Origin: Betaproteobacteria bacterium UBA2592
Lineage (GTDB): Bacteria; Pseudomonadota; Gammaproteobacteria; Burkholderiales; Rhodocyclaceae
Reading direction: 5' to 3'
NCBI GenBank assembly: GCA_002340095.1
Contig: DDKS01000006.1
Location: forward strand, 79,304-143,303
DNA: 64,000 nt
Each line of letters opens with the position of its first letter. Within the stretch, counting starts at the first letter, position 1. The position numbers and the translations under genes were made by a program. The notes under the pieces were generated by a model that did no database searches, had not been told where the DNA came from, and worked only from the letters and a program-made list of their open reading frames with translations. This document shows positions 40,286 through 50,031 of the stretch, one piece after another.

Positions 40286-43200
40286 AAATCCTGCGCCTGC
40301 GCCTGAAGAACCTCAACTCCCTGAAGGGGGAGTGGCGTATCGACTTCACCCGGCCCCCCTTCGTGGACAACGGCCTGTTCGCCATCACCGGCCCCACCGG
40401 GGCGGGCAAATCCACTCTGCTGGACGCCATCTGCCTCGCCCTCTACCACCAGACGCCGCGCCTGGAGCGGATTTCCAGCAGCGACAACGGCATCATGACC
40501 CGGCACACGGCCGATTGCCTTGCCGAGGTGGAGTTCGAAGTGAAAGGGGTGGCGTACCGGGCCTTCTGGAGCCAGCGCCGGGCCCGGGACAGGGCGGACG
40601 GTGCCCTGCAGGCCGCCAAGGTGGAGCTGGCCGAGCTGGCCGCCGATGGCAGCGGCACCATCCTTTCCAGCCAGGCTGCGGACAAGCTCAAGCGCATTGC
40701 CGAGATCACCGGCCTCGACTTCGCCCGGTTCACCAAATCCATGCTCCTGGCCCAGGGCGGTTTTGCCGCCTTCCTGAACGCCAGCCCCAACGAGCGGGCC
40801 GAGCTCCTGGAGGAACTCACGGGCAGCGAGGTCTATGGGGAAATCTCCCGCCGGGTCTTCGAGCAGGCCCGGGCGGCCCGTCAGAGCCTCGAACAGCTCC
40901 AGGCCCGGGCCGAGGGGGTGGAACTGCTGAGCGAGGCGCAGCGGGACGAGATGGCGGCGCAGATCCTCCGGCTGGAAAGCGGGCTGGCGGCCTGCCAGGC
41001 CCGGATCGCGACGCTCCGGGCCCAGCACCAGTGGCGCCTGGACCTGGCCGGGAGCGAGCAGGAGATCCGGGCGGCCGAGGCCAGGCTGGCCGAAGCCGCC
41101 GAGGCCCTGGCCGCCATCGTTCCGGAACTCCAGCGCCTGGCGGTGGATGAACCGGCCCAGGCCCTGCAGGCTCCCTATCAGGCGTGGCAGCAGGCCGGGG
41201 CCCTGTGCCGCCAGAGCAGCGCCGCGCTGGCCCAGTTGCGCCAGGCGCAGCAGCATCTTCAGGCGCAGTGGTACGGTTGCCAGCAGGAAGCCCGGGCCCT
41301 GGCGGTCCACCTGGCCGCCCAGGCTCAGGCCGCCCAGGAGCAGGTGGAGCAGGAGCTTCGGGCCATCGACGCATGTTGTGCCGCCCATCCCCAGCGGGCC
41401 CGGCTGGGGGAAAAACTGGGGGAATGGAAATCCCGCCTCGGGGAGGTCCGGCGCCTGGAGGAGGAAGCCGCCGCCAGACAGCATCAGTTGCAGCAGCTCG
41501 CCGCCGAAATCACGGCCTGGCAGGGGCGCCAGACCGCCCAGGACCTGGCAGTGGCCCGCGCCGGGGAGGCCGCTGCCCGGGCCGAGGCCCGGCTGCAGCA
41601 ACTGTTGCAGGAGCAGGCGCAGCGCCTGGCCGGGCAAAGCCTGCCCGGGCTGCGCACCGCCTGGCAGCAGGCCCAGACCGTCCTCGGGTGGTGGCAGCAG
41701 CTTGCCGAACTGGCCCGCCAGCGGCGCGAGCTGAGCGCCCGCCTCCGGGCACGGCTTGAGCAGCAACAGGCGCTGCAGGCCCGGCTCGCCGGCCAGGAGC
41801 AGGCCCTGGGCGAATTGCGCAAGGCCTACGAAAACCTCAACAGCCAGGTCCTCGACAAGCGTCGCCTGCTGGAGCAGGAAAAACTGATCCAGAGCCTGGA
41901 GGCCCACCGTCGCCAGCTCCGGCCCGGCCAGCCCTGCCCCCTGTGCGGCGCCACCGGGCACCCGGCCATCGCCGCCTATCAGGCCCTCGACGTGTCTGCC
42001 ACCCAAACGGCCCTGGACGAGAAGGAGGCGGAACTCAAGGCCCTGACGGAAAAGGGGCAGCAGGCCCGGGCCGAGCAGGCCGCTTGTCGCGCCACCCTGG
42101 AGGCCGGGGAGAAGGATCGCCTGGCGCTGGAGGCGGAACTCGCCCGTTGCGCCCGGCTCTGGCAGGACACCCTGGCGGGTTTGGCCTCCGGGGCCGACCC
42201 CGCGTCCCTGACGCCGGACGCCTGGGAGGATGAAAGCCGTCTGGCCGATGCCTGCCGCCACGCCGAACAGGATCTGCAGCGGCTGGCCCGGGGCCTGCAA
42301 GCCGCCGAGCAGGGGGAGGCGGCCATCCATGCCGCCCGCCAGGACGCCGCCCAGGCGCAACAGGTCCTGGAAGCCGCCCGGCACCAGCACAGCCTGCTGC
42401 AACAGCAGGGGGAAACCCTGCAGCTCCGCCAGCGGGAACTGCAGCAGGCCCTGGCCGACCGTGAGCTTGCCCGCGCCGACCTGCTCGGTCAGCTCGCCGC
42501 CGCCATTCAGGGCGCCGGCCATGCGCCGCCGGACCTGGCGGCCCCGGCCACCGACTCCGCCGCCGACTGGCTGGCTGCTCGCGAGGCCGAGTGGCGCCAG
42601 TGGGAACAGCAGCAGCTCCGCCGCCAGGAACTCGCCGGCGCCCTGATCCGCCAGCAGACCCAGGTCCAGGCCGCCCGGGCCGCCGCCGCCCTGTGGGAAC
42701 AACGCTGCCGGGAGCTGCCCGGGGCGCTGGCCCAGACGGCCTCTGCCCCCGGCTCCCCCGACGGGGGCGAGGCCACCGCCCGGCTGGCTCGCTGCGAGGC
42801 AGACAGCGAACGCCTGGGCCGGGAGCTGGCCGCCCTCGAAGGGCGCCAACGCCAGCTGGCCGCCGACCTGGCCCGCCAGGAACAGGCCGAGCAGACATGC
42901 GCCGCCGCCTGGCGGGCGGCCCTGCACGACAGCCCCTTCCCAGACCAGGCCGCCTGGCAGGCGGCCCTGTTGCCCGAGGCGGAACGCCAGCGCCTGCGGC
43001 AGTTGCGCGAGGTCCGCCAGCAGGCCTGGCAGCAGGCCGAAGCCGTGCTTCTGGCCGCCCGGGTCAGGAGACAGAAGCTGCAGGCGGAGTTTTCCGGGGC
43101 TGCGGCACAAGCCGGGGAGCCGCCGGCCCTCCCCGAACTGGAGGCGCAGCTGGCCCGGCTGGAGGAGCAGCAGCGCACGGACAGCGAGCAACTGGGAGCC

Positions 43201-43794
43201 TGGCGTGCCCTGCTGGAGCAGGACGCCCGGGCTCGCCAGACCCGGCAGGCCCTGTTTGCCGAAATCGACCGACAGCGGGCCGACAGCGACCTCTGGCAAC
43301 GGCTCGACAGCCTGATCGGTTCGGCCCGGGGCGACAAGTTCCGCCGCTTCGCCCAGGGCCTGACCCTGGAGCGGCTGCTCGTCCTGGCGAACCGCCACCT
43401 GGGGCGGCTGCACGGCCGCTATCAGTTGCGCCGCAAGGAGGGCGGCGAGCTGGAACTGGAGATCATCGACACCTGGCAGGGGGAGGCCGCGCGGGACACC
43501 CGTACCCTCTCGGGCGGCGAAAGCTTCCTGGTCAGCCTGGCCCTGGCCCTGGCCCTCTCGGACCTGGTCAGCCACAAGACCTCCATCGACTCCCTGTTCC
43601 TGGACGAAGGCTTCGGCACCCTGGACGGGGAGACCCTGGAAACCGCCCTCGATGCCCTCGACAGCCTCAACGCCAGCGGCAAGATGATCGGCATCATCAG
43701 CCATGTGGAAAGCCTGAAGGAGCGGATTCCGGTGCAGATCCGGGTGGACAAGGGCAGCGGGATTGGCCATTCGGCGCTGCGGCTGAGCGGCTGA
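40282..43794 (+). CDS. sbcC: SbcC, Rad50-type ATPase subunit
   Basis: A 1170-residue SMC-like ATPase. Walker A is GPTGAGKSTLL near 37-47. Two long coiled-coil arms rich in Ala, Gln, Glu and Leu meet at the zinc-hook CPLC near 552-555. The signature LSGGESFLVSLALALAL lies near 1075 and Walker B SLFLDEGFGTLD near 1105. It tethers DNA ends and controls the SbcD nuclease. The start is GTG at 40282, inside the sbcD stop, so translation is coupled. Confidence 0.96.
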   Translation: MKILRLRLKNLNSLKGEWRIDFTRPPFVDNGLFAITGPTGAGKSTLLDAICLALYHQTPRLERISSSDNGIMTRHTADCLAEVEFEVKGVAYRAFWSQRRARDRADGALQAAKVELAELAADGSGTILSSQAADKLKRIAEITGLDFARFTKSMLLAQGGFAAFLNASPNERAELLEELTGSEVYGEISRRVFEQARAARQSLEQLQARAEGVELLSEAQRDEMAAQILRLESGLAACQARIATLRAQHQWRLDLAGSEQEIRAAEARLAEAAEALAAIVPELQRLAVDEPAQALQAPYQAWQQAGALCRQSSAALAQLRQAQQHLQAQWYGCQQEARALAVHLAAQAQAAQEQVEQELRAIDACCAAHPQRARLGEKLGEWKSRLGEVRRLEEEAAARQHQLQQLAAEITAWQGRQTAQDLAVARAGEAAARAEARLQQLLQEQAQRLAGQSLPGLRTAWQQAQTVLGWWQQLAELARQRRELSARLRARLEQQQALQARLAGQEQALGELRKAYENLNSQVLDKRRLLEQEKLIQSLEAHRRQLRPGQPCPLCGATGHPAIAAYQALDVSATQTALDEKEAELKALTEKGQQARAEQAACRATLEAGEKDRLALEAELARCARLWQDTLAGLASGADPASLTPDAWEDESRLADACRHAEQDLQRLARGLQAAEQGEAAIHAARQDAAQAQQVLEAARHQHSLLQQQGETLQLRQRELQQALADRELARADLLGQLAAAIQGAGHAPPDLAAPATDSAADWLAAREAEWRQWEQQQLRRQELAGALIRQQTQVQAARAAAALWEQRCRELPGALAQTASAPGSPDGGEATARLARCEADSERLGRELAALEGRQRQLAADLARQEQAEQTCAAAWRAALHDSPFPDQAAWQAALLPEAERQRLRQLREVRQQAWQQAEAVLLAARVRRQKLQAEFSGAAAQAGEPPALPELEAQLARLEEQQRTDSEQLGAWRALLEQDARARQTRQALFAEIDRQRADSDLWQRLDSLIGSARGDKFRRFAQGLTLERLLVLANRHLGRLHGRYQLRRKEGGELELEIIDTWQGEAARDTRTLSGGESFLVSLALALALSDLVSHKTSIDSLFLDEGFGTLDGETLETALDALDSLNASGKMIGIISHVESLKERIPVQIRVDKGSGIGHSALRLSG

Positions 43795-43864
43795 GGCAGA
43801 GGGGGGCAAGACCGCAGCGCGGATGAAGTCGCGCGGGTTCAGCCGTTCCTGGATGTTGCCGCGC

Positions 43865-46576
43865 TCATTTGAGTTGCTCCTCGATCCAATCCCACCGCTT
43901 GTCCTTGACCATCACGAACCGGCAGCGCCCCTCGGACAGGCTGGCCCAAAGGCCACCGATCAAACGATCATCCTCTGCCCCGTTCCAGCGATCAGCCCCC
44001 TTGTATTCCACTGCCAGGATCACGCCGGGCTGGTCTGTGCTGCCGGGCAACTGGCAAAGGAAATCCGGGTAGAAGCGGCCATTGGCTTTCTGCAGGAAGA
44101 ACGAGCAGCCTTCGCGTCGAACGAGGTTGCGCACCCAGAACCGGATTCGCCCCTGTTGCGCCAACATGTCCAGCTGGCAGGCGCATTCGAATTCTTCCTT
44201 GCTGTCGAAGTCGCCCATGCGCCCGTAAAAATGCTTGCGGAAATCGAAATGGCCGAAGCGCCCGTCGTAGTCGCGGCTGGGCGCATAGGCCTGCGCATGA
44301 AATTCGAATGCGAACTGATCGCTCACTGCCACGCGCGAGGCGGCATCGTCACCAAACAGTGTCTGCTGGTAAGCCTTGCCGACAGCCCGTTGGCGCAGCT
44401 CGCGAATGCGCGCCTCGAGCAGATTGCGGATCAGGAACTTCTGCAGGTTCGCTCGTGCCAGGGTGAAACCTTCGCGGTGCAGCAAGTTGGTGAGCCACGC
44501 GGCGACAAACACCTGCTTGCTGGCATGGGTCAGCGATGGCTCCGGCAGGTTGCGGCACAGCCAGGCGGCAAGGCGCAGCTCATCCCAGTTTTCGGGTTGA
44601 TAGGCGAGGCCCAGATCGCGCTGCAACTCCGGCAGGAAGCGCGAAACCACGTGGCCGCCCTCGTCGATGTCGATCTCTCCGCCTTCCGATACTTTCAGGG
44701 CTGTACCCAATACCGTCAGATCATCGGTTGTCGGCGCGGCATCATAGGGAGACAAATCCCACGGGTACTCCAGCACTTCCGGGTCATCGAACAGCGCCAA
44801 TTCGCCCTGTGCGCCCTGCACGCGCAAGGCCAGCTGCGGCACGCGGAAACGCTCGCCCAACTCGGCGGGCGTCTGGAAGAACTCAATGGCCGAGGTGCGG
44901 CTGACTTCGGCGGCTTCCACAATCGCCGCCGCAGCGGTTTCGGAGGTCACAGAGGCCTTGAGGACTTCGGCTTCATCCTCTGTCAGCGGGGTGCTGATCG
45001 TCAGCGTGTTGAGCTTGCCGTCCCAACTCACCTTGTCTCGCACCGGCTTCGGCACGCGCTTCAGGTCGGGCTTTTCGGGCAAGGTAATCGCCACGGGCCA
45101 CACGACCACGCGCCCGGCGTGCCCCTCCAGGTCCAGTCGTGCCTGTTCGGCATGGGCCGCAGTGACGAACTCGCTCACCTCGCGCCGTTCAAAGCCTGCG
45201 CCGGCCACCAGCCGATCCCGCAGCGCACCAGCCGTCTCGGCAAAATTGCGCGACACCACGAAGGCATAGGATTGGTTCAATGCCTTTGCCCGCCGATGGG
45301 CACCATCCGGCTGCCGCAACACACGCCCGAGCAATTGCTCCACCGCCGTTGCCGACCTGAGTTCCGCCATGCTCACCAGAATGTAGGCAAACGGGCAATC
45401 CCAACCCTCTGCCAGCGCCTTCTGGGTGATGACGAATTTCACCGGGCAGGCCGGGTCGGCCAGCCCCAGCTTGTAATCGGCATCGATTCTCTCCAGCCCC
45501 TTTTCCTCGCCGGTGGCGACGACGATTTCGCTGGCCGGGATGCCGTGGTTGGTGATCAGCTCGTTTTTTACCCTCTCGAAATCCAGCGTCTCGATGCCGG
45601 CGCGGCGCGGTTCGGACTGGATCAACACCAGCGGACGCAAGTAGGCCGCTCCGGCCCGGAGCTCTTCATCAGCCAGCTTTTGCAGGTCATCGCGGGTAGC
45701 GATGGCTATTGCCAGACACTGCTGCCAGTTGGGTTCGGTTTCCAGGACCACCGGCAACTTGATCATTGCTTCCGCCTTCAATTCGGCGGCGGACACGCTG
45801 TGCAGCACATTGCTGGGCGTGCGTTCCAGGTCGGGTGTGGCGGTCAGTTCCATCACGCCGCTGGGGCGGAGGCGCGCCAACATGTCGAAGGCCAGTTCGG
45901 TACGGCTGTTATGCGCCTCATCCACCACCACGAACGGCCGGCGCAGGCGCAGCACGTTGGCCAGCGAGCACGGCGTCGTGCGCTCGGCACCTTCGCCGTC
46001 GCTCAATAGGCCGTCGCGCTGCGTGGGCGACAGGTTGTCGAAGTGGTGCATCAGCGCGCCGCTGCTCTGGTACACCTTGCGGGACTCTTCGTCCTCCACC
46101 TGAAACGCCTGCCGGGTGGCGACGATGATCGTGGTCGAGGTGTCCAGCGTCGCACGGGTCACGCTCTTGGCCTCGTCGAGATCCATCACCGTGATGGGCC
46201 CGGCCTCTCGCAGCGCCGCGTGGTACGGATGCAGCCGGTCGCGCAGCGCGCGCAAGGTCTGCTCGCGGATGGGCTTGCTCGGTACCAGCCACAGGATCAC
46301 GCTGTGCTCCGTGCGCAAGAGATGCGTGTTGACCAACGCCACGCTCTTGGCCGCCAGCCACGTCTTGCCGCCGCCCGTGGGCACGCGCAGGCAGAAGTAC
46401 GGCATGTCGGGCGGAAAGCCCGCCAGCGTGTGGTATGGGTTGCCACGCCCCCACAGCCGCTCCGTGGTGGCGGTGAAGGCGATCGAGGGCGACTGCAGTT
46501 CGTGGCAGGCCTTGAAATAGGCCTCGACGCTGTCGAGCACCTGCTGCTGGTAGGTCTTGGGCGCGAACGTGCTCAT
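43865..46576 (-). CDS. Type III restriction enzyme, Res subunit
   Basis: A 903-residue SF2 helicase-nuclease. Walker A is VPTGGGKTW (Gly68-Thr72), the DEAH box is VVVDEAHNSRTE (219-222) and motif VI is VEQLLGRVLRQPDG. A C-terminal PD-(D/E)XK nuclease has PDFLC at 837 and EYKG at 857-860. It moves on DNA and cuts when two unmethylated sites meet. The ATG lies 3 bp after the mod stop. The gene seems intact. Its base composition is lower in GC than that of sbcC, suggesting later arrival. Confidence 0.92.
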   Translation of the reverse strand: MSTFAPKTYQQQVLDSVEAYFKACHELQSPSIAFTATTERLWGRGNPYHTLAGFPPDMPYFCLRVPTGGGKTWLAAKSVALVNTHLLRTEHSVILWLVPSKPIREQTLRALRDRLHPYHAALREAGPITVMDLDEAKSVTRATLDTSTTIIVATRQAFQVEDEESRKVYQSSGALMHHFDNLSPTQRDGLLSDGEGAERTTPCSLANVLRLRRPFVVVDEAHNSRTELAFDMLARLRPSGVMELTATPDLERTPSNVLHSVSAAELKAEAMIKLPVVLETEPNWQQCLAIAIATRDDLQKLADEELRAGAAYLRPLVLIQSEPRRAGIETLDFERVKNELITNHGIPASEIVVATGEEKGLERIDADYKLGLADPACPVKFVITQKALAEGWDCPFAYILVSMAELRSATAVEQLLGRVLRQPDGAHRRAKALNQSYAFVVSRNFAETAGALRDRLVAGAGFERREVSEFVTAAHAEQARLDLEGHAGRVVVWPVAITLPEKPDLKRVPKPVRDKVSWDGKLNTLTISTPLTEDEAEVLKASVTSETAAAAIVEAAEVSRTSAIEFFQTPAELGERFRVPQLALRVQGAQGELALFDDPEVLEYPWDLSPYDAAPTTDDLTVLGTALKVSEGGEIDIDEGGHVVSRFLPELQRDLGLAYQPENWDELRLAAWLCRNLPEPSLTHASKQVFVAAWLTNLLHREGFTLARANLQKFLIRNLLEARIRELRQRAVGKAYQQTLFGDDAASRVAVSDQFAFEFHAQAYAPSRDYDGRFGHFDFRKHFYGRMGDFDSKEEFECACQLDMLAQQGRIRFWVRNLVRREGCSFFLQKANGRFYPDFLCQLPGSTDQPGVILAVEYKGADRWNGAEDDRLIGGLWASLSEGRCRFVMVKDKRWDWIEEQLK

Positions 46577-46579
46577 GCT

Positions 46580-48184
46580 TTACACCTCCAGCGCGTAAGG
46601 GGTTTGCTTGAAGGTGATGCCCTCGCGTGCTGTGCGGGCCCCCATGCGGTTGGCAGCGGCGTAGATCACTTTGGGGCCGGGGAACTTCGGCAGCACATCG
46701 AACACCGGGCCGGTGAGCACATTGCCGCCACCCACGGACTTGTCCTTGAGGATGCCGTTGTAGAGCAGGTAGATCGCGCGGCCCTCGTGCACACCGAGCA
46801 GCGGCGAATCAGCCTGGCCCGTGTAGCCGGTGCCGGTCTCGGCGAACCAGACGAACTCGGCCAGTTGCGCGAAGCTCACATCGCTGCGGATTTGGCCGTT
46901 GGCGTCGAACAGGGGTTCGGTGGACAGGCGGCAGAACTGGAAGCCGCCGCCGAGCCCCTCTACGGCTTGTCCTTTGGCGTTGGTGTAGCCCTGCGCCACC
47001 CGCCGCACCCGCTCGGCGGTGACGGTGCGGGCGATGGCCTCGTCCATTTCGACGAGGATGAAGCGGCGATTGCCGCCGTCCTCAATGTTCTGCTTGAGCA
47101 CGGCGTGGCCAGTCGTGCCAGAACCGGCAAAGCTGTCGAGGACGATGGAGTCCTTGTCGGTGGCGATCTGCAGGATGCGCTGAATGAGCCGGGTGGGTTT
47201 CGGCGTGATGAAAACGTCGTCAGACGTGTTGAAGTCGACCAGTTCGAGCAGTTCTTTCTTGCCTTCCTGCGTATGGCCGACCTCTTGATAAAACCACATG
47301 GTCTGCGGCACCCGACCATCCTTGACTTCGTGCAGGAAGCGCTTGATCTGCGGAATGGCATTGCCATCCTTGCCCCACCAGATGCGGTTGTCGCGGTCCA
47401 GTTCCTCGAACTTTTCCTTTGAAACCCGCCAATACATTCCCTTGGGTGGAGCTTCAATCACTCGCCCAGAGGGGCAGGTGATCGAGTACGTTCCCGCCGA
47501 GTAATAGTTGCGCGCCGACAAATCACTGGTTTTCCATACGCCGCGCGGGTCCTTGTCCGGATTTTTGTACGCTGCGTTTTGTTCTTCCGTGCGCGGCAAC
47601 AGATTCGGTTTCCACGCGTCGGCCTTGGCTGCGTAGATGACGATGTAGTCGTGATCTTCAGAAAGATGACGTGCCGAGTTCTTCGGCGAATAGACCTTCT
47701 GCCACAGGACTGTCGCCACGAAGTTCTTCGCTCCAAATATCTCGTCCATCAACAAGCGCAGCGTCGCCACCTCGTTGTCGTCGATGGACACGAAGATCGC
47801 GCCGTCCTCGCGCAGGAACTGCTTGAGCAGCACGAGCCGCGGGTACATCATGCACAGCCAGCGGTCGTGCCGGTCCAGCGTCTCGCCTTCCTTGCCCACC
47901 ACCTCGCCCAGCCACTTGCGAATCTCCGGGCTGTTGACGTTGTCGTTGTACACCCAGCCTTCGTTGCCGGTGTTGTAGGGCGGGTCGATGTAGATGCACT
48001 TCACCTGCCCGGCATAGCGGGGCAGCAGCGCCTTCAAGGCGTGCAGGTTGTCGCCCTGCACGATGAGATTGCCGCTATCTGCCTCGCCGCAGGAGAGTTC
48101 AGGCACCGGCTCCAGCAGGCGGAAAGGCACTTCCTGGTGGTGTTTGACGACGGCTTCCTTGCCGATCCAGTTGAGTGTGGGCAT
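46580..48184 (-). CDS. Type III DNA-methyltransferase, Mod subunit
   Basis: A 534-residue N6-adenine/N4-cytosine methyltransferase with beta-class motif order. The catalytic motif DPPYNTG is at 67-73 and the SAM motif DSFAGSGTTG near 350. The central part (about 150-330) would be the target-recognition region. It marks host DNA and gives the Res partner its specificity; the site is not readable from the sequence. The ATG follows AAAGGA and res starts 3 bp after the stop. The 250 bp upstream hold no gene and must contain the promoter. Confidence 0.92.
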   Translation of the reverse strand: MPTLNWIGKEAVVKHHQEVPFRLLEPVPELSCGEADSGNLIVQGDNLHALKALLPRYAGQVKCIYIDPPYNTGNEGWVYNDNVNSPEIRKWLGEVVGKEGETLDRHDRWLCMMYPRLVLLKQFLREDGAIFVSIDDNEVATLRLLMDEIFGAKNFVATVLWQKVYSPKNSARHLSEDHDYIVIYAAKADAWKPNLLPRTEEQNAAYKNPDKDPRGVWKTSDLSARNYYSAGTYSITCPSGRVIEAPPKGMYWRVSKEKFEELDRDNRIWWGKDGNAIPQIKRFLHEVKDGRVPQTMWFYQEVGHTQEGKKELLELVDFNTSDDVFITPKPTRLIQRILQIATDKDSIVLDSFAGSGTTGHAVLKQNIEDGGNRRFILVEMDEAIARTVTAERVRRVAQGYTNAKGQAVEGLGGGFQFCRLSTEPLFDANGQIRSDVSFAQLAEFVWFAETGTGYTGQADSPLLGVHEGRAIYLLYNGILKDKSVGGGNVLTGPVFDVLPKFPGPKVIYAAANRMGARTAREGITFKQTPYALEV

Positions 48185-48436
48185 TCAGGCCATTCCTTTG
48201 TTTCGTGCGCGGCATCGCCGGGCCGGACCTGCCGTGTTTTCCTTGTCGGCGCTTCTTGCGCGTTGCCCAGCCCGCCAACTCCGTCTTGCTCGCTTTTTCC
48301 GGGGCGCCGCCCGGGGTTTCGGCCCCCCGGTTGCCTCGTGGCACGCTTGTTCGACGGGGCGCGCCGCAATTTATCAGCTCCGGCGGGTCAGGGGTAGTGC
48401 TCCATGCTGGAGGCCGCAGGCCAGGGGCCAGTGGGG

Positions 48437-48943
48437 TCATGCCCTTTCCTGGTAGGCCGCAGGGCGCGGCAGCAGCACCCGCACCCGGGGAAAACCGCTG
48501 CCTTCCCGGAGCGGGTAGCCCAGGGTGCGGCAGATGTGCCGGGCGGCGGGGTGGCCGGTGGCCAGGTGGATTTCCCGGATGCCCTGGCGGGTGGCTTCCT
48601 CCAGGGCGGCGGCGAACAGGCGGCGGGCGTGGCCCTGGCGGCGGCAGGCGGGCAGGACGCTGGCGCCCAGTTCGGCGATGTCACCAAAACAGGCCAGGTG
48701 GATGAAGCCTGCCAGCGGTCCTCCCGGGCCCGTGCGGCCTGGGATGCCAAAGCCCAGGTCCCGCTCCAGGTCCATGCCGGTGACGTAGAGGGCGATGGCG
48801 TGGTCGGTCAGGCTGCTGGCGAAGCGGCCGTAGCGGTCGTCGGGCGAGAGGGCGAGCAGGTGGTCGAGAATGGCCGGGCGCCAGCCCGGGTCGAGCCGCC
48901 GTACCGGGGGCGCCATCCGGGCGAAGGGAATGCTCACTCCCAC
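48437..48943 (-). CDS. GNAT-family N-acetyltransferase downstream of nrdB
   Basis: A 168-residue GNAT protein with the acetyl-CoA loop ACRRQGHARRLFAAALEEAT near 99-118 and the strand LAGFIHLACFGDIAELGASV before it. The N-terminus (LDPGWRPAILDHLLALSPDDRYGRF) recalls GNAT domains of the Pat type, so a protein or small-molecule target is possible. It overlaps the nrdB end by 10 bp and so is probably read from the nrdAB transcript. Confidence 0.88.
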   Translation of the reverse strand: MGVSIPFARMAPPVRRLDPGWRPAILDHLLALSPDDRYGRFASSLTDHAIALYVTGMDLERDLGFGIPGRTGPGGPLAGFIHLACFGDIAELGASVLPACRRQGHARRLFAAALEEATRQGIREIHLATGHPAARHICRTLGYPLREGSGFPRVRVLLPRPAAYQERA

Positions 48944-50031
48944 GCCAGGCCGCCACCGCTCTGGTACTCGGTGACCCGGGTCTCGAAGAAGTTCTTCTCC
49001 TTCCTCAGGTTGGCCTGTTCGTCCAGCCAGGGCAGGGTGGCCTGGGCGCCGGGGAAGGGCTCGTCCTGTCCCAGTTGCCGGGCCCGGCGGTTGGCGACGA
49101 AGCGGAACTGGCCCAGGTGCAGTTCGGCGTTGTAGCCGAGGATGGGTTCTTGCAGGATGTGGCGGGCGTAGGCGTCCTCGGCGGCTTCCGCCTCCTGCCA
49201 GAGTTCGGCCACGGCCTTGGGGTCGAGCTTCAGGTTCTCTTCCTTGATCAGTTCCCGTACCACGCGGATGCCGAAGGCGCAGTGCAGCACCTCGTCGCGC
49301 ATGATGTACTGCAGTTGCTCGGCGGTGCCCTTCATGAGGCCGCGGCGTTGCAGGGCGAAGATGGGGGAGAAGCCGTTGTAGAACCAGCAGCCTTCGAAAA
49401 TGGCGGCGAAAAACAGGTAGGAGAGGGCGAATTCGTGCAGGTTGTCCCGGTCGGTGAGGTCCAGGTCGGAGCGCAGCACCCGCTCCAGACGCCGGTTGGC
49501 GAGCGCGATCTTGCCGTGGATGGCGGGCACTACCCGGTAGCGGTTGTAGATTTCTCCCTGGTCCAGGTTCAGGGTTTCGATGCAGTGCTGGTAGGTCCAG
49601 GTGTGCAGGGCTTCTTCATAGACCTGGCGGGCCTGGTAGATCTGCAGTTCCGGCGCCGTCATCTTTTCCATCACCGCCAGGCCGATGTTGCGCATGGCGA
49701 GGATGTCCGAGGTGGTCAGGTAGGCGAGCACGTTTTCGAACACGTGGCGCTCCGCCGGGGTGAGCTTGTGGTGGTAGTCCTGCACGTCCTGGGCCATGTT
49801 CACCTCGGTGGGTGTCCAGTGGTTCTTGTTGGCGGTGAGGAAGAACTCCCAGGCCCAGGGATACTTGAAGGGGGCCAGCTGATTGATGTCTCCCAGGCCG
49901 TTTACGATGCGTTTGTCGGCGGCCCGGATGGGGGCCTGGGCCGGGGCCGGGGTGGCGGCCCGGGGCGGCGGGGCAGAGGGGGCGTCCTGGTGCCCGGGGA
50001 CATCGTCCCAGTCGTCGAAACGGGGATTCAT
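48934..50031 (-). CDS. nrdB: NrdB, class I ribonucleotide reductase small subunit
   Basis: A 365-residue diiron protein with carboxylate/His ligands in EEALHTWTYQHCIETL near 142-157, FAAIFEGCWFYNGF near 212-225 and RDEVLHCAFGIR near 247-258. It generates the radical used by NrdA to make deoxyribonucleotides aerobically. An Ala/Pro-rich N-terminal stretch (about 15-38) precedes the core. It overlaps the nrdA stop by 4 bp. Confidence 0.95.
   Translation of the reverse strand: MNPRFDDWDDVPGHQDAPSAPPPRAATPAPAQAPIRAADKRIVNGLGDINQLAPFKYPWAWEFFLTANKNHWTPTEVNMAQDVQDYHHKLTPAERHVFENVLAYLTTSDILAMRNIGLAVMEKMTAPELQIYQARQVYEEALHTWTYQHCIETLNLDQGEIYNRYRVVPAIHGKIALANRRLERVLRSDLDLTDRDNLHEFALSYLFFAAIFEGCWFYNGFSPIFALQRRGLMKGTAEQLQYIMRDEVLHCAFGIRVVRELIKEENLKLDPKAVAELWQEAEAAEDAYARHILQEPILGYNAELHLGQFRFVANRRARQLGQDEPFPGAQATLPWLDEQANLRKEKNFFETRVTEYQSGGGLAWE

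Noticed and set aside
39772..43809. A very long open frame antisense to sbcDC (about 1345 codons)
   Set aside because: High-GC coding DNA leaves antisense frames open. Its product is low-complexity Gly/Leu/Gln-rich, and sbcC on the other strand has complete motifs.
48185..48436. Short open frames between the mod gene and the GNAT gene
   Set aside because: Arg/Pro-rich products without a ribosome site or family motifs. The gap probably holds only the mod promoter.
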